Source of the DNA: an uncultured Desulfobacter sp.
GTDB lineage: Bacteria > Desulfobacterota > Desulfobacteria > Desulfobacterales > Desulfobacteraceae
Length of the DNA: 64,000 bases
Reading direction: 5' to 3'
Assembly: GCF_963664415.1 (NCBI RefSeq)
Contig: NZ_OY761442.1
Coordinates: forward strand, 310,001-374,000
This document shows positions 60,401-64,000 of this stretch, piece after piece; within the stretch, counting starts at the first letter, position 1, and each line of letters starts with the position of its first letter. A program made the position numbers and the translations under genes. The notes below the pieces were generated by a model, which made no database searches, had not been told where the DNA came from, and worked only from the letters and a program-made list of their open reading frames with translations.

Positions 60401-61537
60401 ATGACTTTTCCAAAAATCGATTTTCTTTATCTTAGCGAAGCAGACATGGTCAAGGCGGGTGTAACCGAGATGGCAGGCTGCGTGGACGCCATGGAAACCA
60501 TGTTCAAATTGCTCAAGGTCGGTGATTTCAGGATGGGCGGCCCCAACAGCAATTCCCATGGTGTGATGATGACTTTTCCGGAAAACTCTGCATTTCCCAA
60601 TATGCCCACTGACGGCCCGGACAGACGTTTTATGGCCATGCCGGCCTATCTTGGGGGCGAATTTGATATGGTTGGGATGAAATGGTACGGGTCAAACACG
60701 GAAAATCGTCAAAAAGGGCTTCCCCGCTCGATCTTAATGTTTACCCTCAATGACAAGGATACCGGTGCCCCCCTGGCCTATATGTCGGCAAACTTGCTTA
60801 GCGCATACCGGACCGGCGCGGTGCCCGGCGTTGGATTCAGGCATTTTGCCAAAAAAGATTCAAGTGTTGTGGGCATTGTGGGACCTGGAGTGATGAGTAA
60901 AACAGCCTTTGATGCAATCATGGCGGAACGTCCGGGGATTAAAACAGTAAAGATCAAAGGCAGGGGCAAAAAATCCATGGACGACTTTATTGCTTATCTG
61001 AACCAAAAGTACCCGTCCATAGAAAAAATTGAGCCGGTTGCCGATATCGAACAGGCTGCCAAGGACGCGGATATTGTTTTTGTGGGCACATCCTCTCCCA
61101 CAGGCGACATCAGCGAATACCCCTACATTAATGAAGCGTGGCTGAAACCGGGAGCTGTGGTATGCTGTCCTGCTGCCGCCCGCTTTGATGATGACTTCAT
61201 CCTCAACCGGGCAAGAAGCGTGGCCGACTGGATCAACCTCTATGAAGCCTGGGCAGAGGAGATGCCCTATCCGGCCTATGAAACCATCCCCATCCCTGCC
61301 GTGCGCTGTATGGATTTGATTGCTGATGGAAAAATGGAAAAAAGCCAGGTCGATGATCTGGGTGACATTCTCACCGGAAAGGTGCCGGCCCGAAGGGATG
61401 AAGATGAGATTATTATCTACTCAGTGGGTGGACTGCCTGTGGAAGATGTTGCCTGGGGCACCACCATATACCGAAATGCCCTGGAAAAGGGAATCGGCAC
61501 TAAGCTGAATCTTTGGGACACGCCTGAGCTTGCCTGA
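60401..61537 (+). CDS. Ornithine cyclodeaminase/mu-crystallin family protein
   Basis: The 378-residue protein has an N-terminal dimer domain (FLYLSEADMVKAGVTEMAGC) and a Rossmann domain (SVVGIVGPGVMSKTAFDAIM) with IVFVGTSSPTGDIS. Substrate-side residues occur in MVGMKWYGSNTENRQKGLPR (Lys) and LLSAYRTGAVPGVG (Arg-Thr-Gly-Ala). The family includes ornithine cyclodeaminase, imine reductases and opine-type dehydrogenases; close relatives occur beside amine-oxidase-like flavoproteins. The N-terminal half is longer than in OCD. The reaction is probably NAD(P)-dependent on an amino or imino acid. It follows ridA by 34 bases. Confidence 0.86.
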   Translation: MTFPKIDFLYLSEADMVKAGVTEMAGCVDAMETMFKLLKVGDFRMGGPNSNSHGVMMTFPENSAFPNMPTDGPDRRFMAMPAYLGGEFDMVGMKWYGSNTENRQKGLPRSILMFTLNDKDTGAPLAYMSANLLSAYRTGAVPGVGFRHFAKKDSSVVGIVGPGVMSKTAFDAIMAERPGIKTVKIKGRGKKSMDDFIAYLNQKYPSIEKIEPVADIEQAAKDADIVFVGTSSPTGDISEYPYINEAWLKPGAVVCCPAAARFDDDFILNRARSVADWINLYEAWAEEMPYPAYETIPIPAVRCMDLIADGKMEKSQVDDLGDILTGKVPARRDEDEIIIYSVGGLPVEDVAWGTTIYRNALEKGIGTKLNLWDTPELA

Positions 61538-61588
61538 TGGTCTTGCCTGTCGGAGTAAACTGGGGTGTTTTAATGTAAGGATTTTCAT

Positions 61589-61894
61589 ATGTTTAAAAGA
61601 TTGCATGATAACCGACCCGGAGTGGATCGGGTGACGATTACCTTTGAAGGCGAGTCGTTGGAAGTTCCGGCCACTGAAACCGTTATAGCGGCTGTTATGG
61701 CCTCCGGGGCTGGCTACAACCGGACCTCACCAATCAGCGGTGCACACCGTGCGCCTTACTGTCATATGGGTGTCTGCCATGAGTGCCTCATGGAAATTGA
61801 CGGTGTTCCAAATCAGCAGGCCTGCAAGATCCAAGTGCGCGACGGTATGGTGGTGAAGCGACAGTACGGTACAAAGGAGCCGGTCAATGAATAA
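61589..61894 (+). CDS. [2Fe-2S] subunit of an HcnABC/opine-oxidase-type dehydrogenase
   Basis: A 101-residue plant-type ferredoxin-like subunit: VTITFEGESLEVPATETVIA and the cluster motif C58-x4-C63-x2-C66-x12-C79 (YCHMGVCHECLMEIDGVPNQ). It corresponds to HcnA, or to the small subunit of opine, hydroxyproline and sarcosine-type oxidases. It overlaps the next gene by eight bases. It probably passes electrons from the flavin subunits to the respiratory chain. AAGG precedes the ATG. Confidence 0.88.
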   Translation: MFKRLHDNRPGVDRVTITFEGESLEVPATETVIAAVMASGAGYNRTSPISGAHRAPYCHMGVCHECLMEIDGVPNQQACKIQVRDGMVVKRQYGTKEPVNE

Positions 61895-63281
61895 GCGCTA
61901 CGATTTGGTTATTGTTGGTGCCGGACCCGGCGGCCTTGCTGCAGCAGTCACTGCCGACAAACTGGGTCTTTCATCTCTGGTGGTGGATGAACAACCGGAA
62001 CCCGGTGGGCAGCTCTATCGTTCAATAGAGCGAAGCCTTCCTGAAAATGCCGCTACGCTTGGCAAGGACTATCTTGCCGGTAAGCAACTGGTCGAGTCAT
62101 TTCGTGCATCCGGTGTCACCTACCTGCCGAATAACAGCGTCTGGAATATCGATAGCACCTTAAATGTTGACTTGATATCCGCAGGGGTACCCAGGCGGGT
62201 TTGCGGCCGCCGGGTTCTGTTCAGCGTTGGCGCCGTAGAGCGGCCGGTGCCGATTCCCAATTGGACACTGCCGGGGGTGATGGGCGCCGCAGCTGCGGAT
62301 ATTTTGTTCAAGTCGGCAGATATGGTTCCCCAAGACCCGGTTGTCCTGGCGGGCGGTGGGCCGCTGTTGTTGCTGGTTGCCTGCCACCTGATTGATAACG
62401 GTGTTAAAATTTCTGCGATGGTGGAAACTGCTGGCTTAAAGGATTATTTCAAGACACTATCCTATCTGCCCGGGGCATTACGCCAAAGCAGTTACCTATT
62501 TAAAGGGCTGCAGATGAGGCTGAAACTGAAACGTGCAAGAGTGCCGCTTTACATCGGTTGTCGCGACCTGGCCGTGTTCGGTAAGAATCAGGCGGAAGGA
62601 TTGGCCTTTACCTGTCGTGGCAAGCAGCTAAAAGTGCCTGCTGCAACGGTTCTGTTGCATGAAGGGGTGGTGCCGAACTTGTGTTTTAGTCGGTTGCTCG
62701 ACTGTGAACACGAATGGTACGCCCCGCAGCGTTACTGGCGGCCGGTGGTTGACCGCTGGGGGCAAACGAGCGTGCCGGGCGTTTCGGTGGCTGGAGATGC
62801 CGGTGGCATTAATGGAGGGGCCGCGGCCCAAATTGCCGGCCACATCGCGGCCATTGATGCAGCCTGCAAGCTGGAGGTGTTCACGAAGGCAGAGCGTGAT
62901 CGTCTGGCCCAGCCGTACCTGAAAACCGCACATCGGGAAAAGTTGATCCGTCCCTTTATCGACCACCTTTTTCCACCGAGCCGGCAGGCGCTGGCCCCAC
63001 CCGACGATGAGACGCTTGTCTGCCGTTGTGAAGAATTGACTGCAGGTCAGATCCGTGACGCGATAGCTAAAGGGGCACGCCATCCAGCCCAGGTTAAAGG
63101 ACAGACGCGGGCCGGGATGGGCCCTTGTCAGGGAAGAATGTGCGGCGCGACAATTGCCGAAATTATAGCAGAAAGCTGTTCGCTTGATATTAAAGAGGTT
63201 GGCACACTTCAGGTCAGGCCGCCACTCCAACCGTTGAGTATTGAACAGTTGGCCAATCTGGCGTCGGGAAAGGAAAGCTGA
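61887..63281 (+). CDS. FAD oxidoreductase with BFD-like [2Fe-2S] domain (HcnB/OoxA-like)
   Basis: It has an N-terminal FAD motif (LVIVGAGPGGLAAAVTADKL), ATG-like VLFSVGAVERPVPIPNWTLP, a second dinucleotide motif (PVVLAGGGPLLLLVACHLID), VSVAGDAGGINGGAAAQIAG, and a C-terminal BFD-like cluster site (TLVCRCEELTAGQIRDAI ... GMGPCQGRMCG). This is the alpha-subunit layout of HcnB, OoxA/NoxA and hydroxyproline dehydrogenase. It has 464 residues. It is translationally coupled on both sides (eight-base overlap before, TGATG after). Confidence 0.9.
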   Translation: MNKRYDLVIVGAGPGGLAAAVTADKLGLSSLVVDEQPEPGGQLYRSIERSLPENAATLGKDYLAGKQLVESFRASGVTYLPNNSVWNIDSTLNVDLISAGVPRRVCGRRVLFSVGAVERPVPIPNWTLPGVMGAAAADILFKSADMVPQDPVVLAGGGPLLLLVACHLIDNGVKISAMVETAGLKDYFKTLSYLPGALRQSSYLFKGLQMRLKLKRARVPLYIGCRDLAVFGKNQAEGLAFTCRGKQLKVPAATVLLHEGVVPNLCFSRLLDCEHEWYAPQRYWRPVVDRWGQTSVPGVSVAGDAGGINGGAAAQIAGHIAAIDAACKLEVFTKAERDRLAQPYLKTAHREKLIRPFIDHLFPPSRQALAPPDDETLVCRCEELTAGQIRDAIAKGARHPAQVKGQTRAGMGPCQGRMCGATIAEIIAESCSLDIKEVGTLQVRPPLQPLSIEQLANLASGKES

Positions 63282-64000
63282 TGAAGACAAATGCAGATGT
63301 GATCATCATAGGGGGCGGTATTATAGGCTGTTCGACTGCCTACTATTTAGCTAAAAAAGGTAAAACGGTTATCGTTCTGGAAAAAGGAAATAAAATCGGA
63401 TATGGCGGATCAGGCCGGAACGGCGGTGGGGTGCGCCAGTCAGGCAGGGATAAAAGAGAGTTGCCTCTGGCAATGTATGGTGTGCAAAACCTCTGGCCGC
63501 ATCTTTCCGAAGAGCTGGGCACGGATGTCGAATATTACCAGTGGGGGAATCTGCGGCTGGGTAAAACTGATGAGCATCTTGAAATCCTGCAGGGACTCAC
63601 CGATGTTGCGGTTTCCTTGGGCCTTGATGTGAAGATGATAAGCGGTGAAGAGGTCAGAGAAATTTGTCCGCACCTGTCTGATGAAGTGATCGGGGCCAGC
63701 TGGTGCCAAAGTGATGGTCATGCAAACCCGTTGCTGACAACATTAGCATTTTATAACAGGGCCAATGCATTAGGCGTACGCTTTTTTTTTGAACAAAGTG
63801 TGCTGGCGGTAAAAAAGGTTGGCGGCCGGGCGAGAACGGTCGTCACTACCAGTGGGGAGTTCGAAGCAGAAAAAATTGTCCTGGCTGCCGGCTATGAAAG
63901 CCAAGCGATCGCTAAAACCTGCGGCGTAGAAGTGCCTGTTAAGAAAATCGCACTGAATACCCTGATCACCGATGCACAGCCCCCCATGTTTTATCAGATG
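63281..64000 (+). CDS. FAD-dependent amino-acid oxidase/dehydrogenase, DAO family (HcnC/OoxB-like), 3' end outside window
   Basis: The first 240 residues show the DAO fold: VIIIGGGIIGCSTAYYLAKK (FAD motif), LEKGNKIGYGGSGRNGGGVR with the usual SGRNGG FAD-phosphate loop, GHANPLLTTLAFYNRANALG and KIVLAAGYESQAIA. It is the likely catalytic beta subunit that oxidises a C-N bond of an amino acid, opine or amine. It starts at the ATG that overlaps the previous stop and continues past the right edge. The substrate is not determinable. Confidence 0.9.
   Translation, partial: MKTNADVIIIGGGIIGCSTAYYLAKKGKTVIVLEKGNKIGYGGSGRNGGGVRQSGRDKRELPLAMYGVQNLWPHLSEELGTDVEYYQWGNLRLGKTDEHLEILQGLTDVAVSLGLDVKMISGEEVREICPHLSDEVIGASWCQSDGHANPLLTTLAFYNRANALGVRFFFEQSVLAVKKVGGRARTVVTTSGEFEAEKIVLAAGYESQAIAKTCGVEVPVKKIALNTLITDAQPPMFYQM

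Noticed and set aside
1..64000. CRISPR arrays, rRNA and tRNA genes
   Set aside because: I scanned the gene-free gaps by eye and saw no regular spaced repeats, no tRNA cloverleaf with CCA end and no rRNA-like stretches. Small tRNAs could still be missed without a covariance search.

Overview
The window looks like a chromosomal segment of a sulfate-reducing Desulfobacterota bacterium, most likely Desulfobacteraceae (Desulfobacter-like). This rests on moderate GC, a Gram-negative envelope gene set (bamA, skp, lpxD/A/I/B, lolC/D, TonB receptors), heterodisulfide-reductase-type CCG iron-sulfur proteins, dense two-component signalling and IS66/IS1595 elements. It is an inference from gene content, since no rRNA or marker alignment is available.

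Layout. 1-6.9 kb is an iron-uptake region: remnants of one TonB receptor/AraC pair with both 5' ends missing, then an intact leftward TonB receptor-feoA-feoB operon with a divergent AraC/PchR-type regulator. 6.9-11.2 kb is a nested mobile island: a decayed IS66 transposase, a 5'-truncated group II intron next to it, and a second, complete group II intron inside the YADD codons of the first intron's reverse transcriptase (a twintron-like arrangement). 11.3-15.3 kb holds a SelD-type FAD oxidoreductase coupled to a rhodanese-ferritin protein, a TIM-barrel isomerase and a PEP-CTERM GDSL hydrolase. 15.4-20 kb is a leftward operon for an HTH-PTS IIA regulator, a ClC anion transporter, a universal stress protein and a CCG iron-sulfur protein. 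20-27.5 kb is a second leftward operon, apparently under a TetR repressor with two palindromic operators: a SulP anion transporter with a large coiled-coil insert, a kinase-like/BON/receiver fusion, a sensor kinase, a receiver, a degenerate kinase and a further receiver. It ends at a perfect bidirectional hairpin.

28-42 kb carries housekeeping and signalling genes: argJ, an RsuA/RluB pseudouridine synthase, trpS, a receiver-GGDEF cyclase beside a large hybrid kinase, a DHH-CBS-poly(A)polymerase-type nucleotidyltransferase, pilC and a PilS-like kinase. 42.8-54.7 kb is a rightward envelope-biogenesis run: lysS-lolC-lolD-bamA-skp-lpxD-lpxA-lpxI-lpxB and a CNNM/CorC protein. 54.8-64 kb is an amine or amino-acid catabolic region. 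It has an APC permease, a conserved gene split by an IS1595-family element with an exact 8-bp target duplication, an outer-membrane protein and an AraC regulator. These are followed by a rightward operon of ridA, an ornithine-cyclodeaminase-like gene and an HcnABC/opine-oxidase-like flavoenzyme set that runs off the window.

Three loci stand out: the intron-in-intron, the TetR-SulP-multi-receiver operon, and the RidA/OCD/HcnABC-like operon. Two 8-A homopolymers interrupt otherwise good reading frames (31.08 kb and 56.57 kb) and should be checked for sequencing error against real frameshifting.
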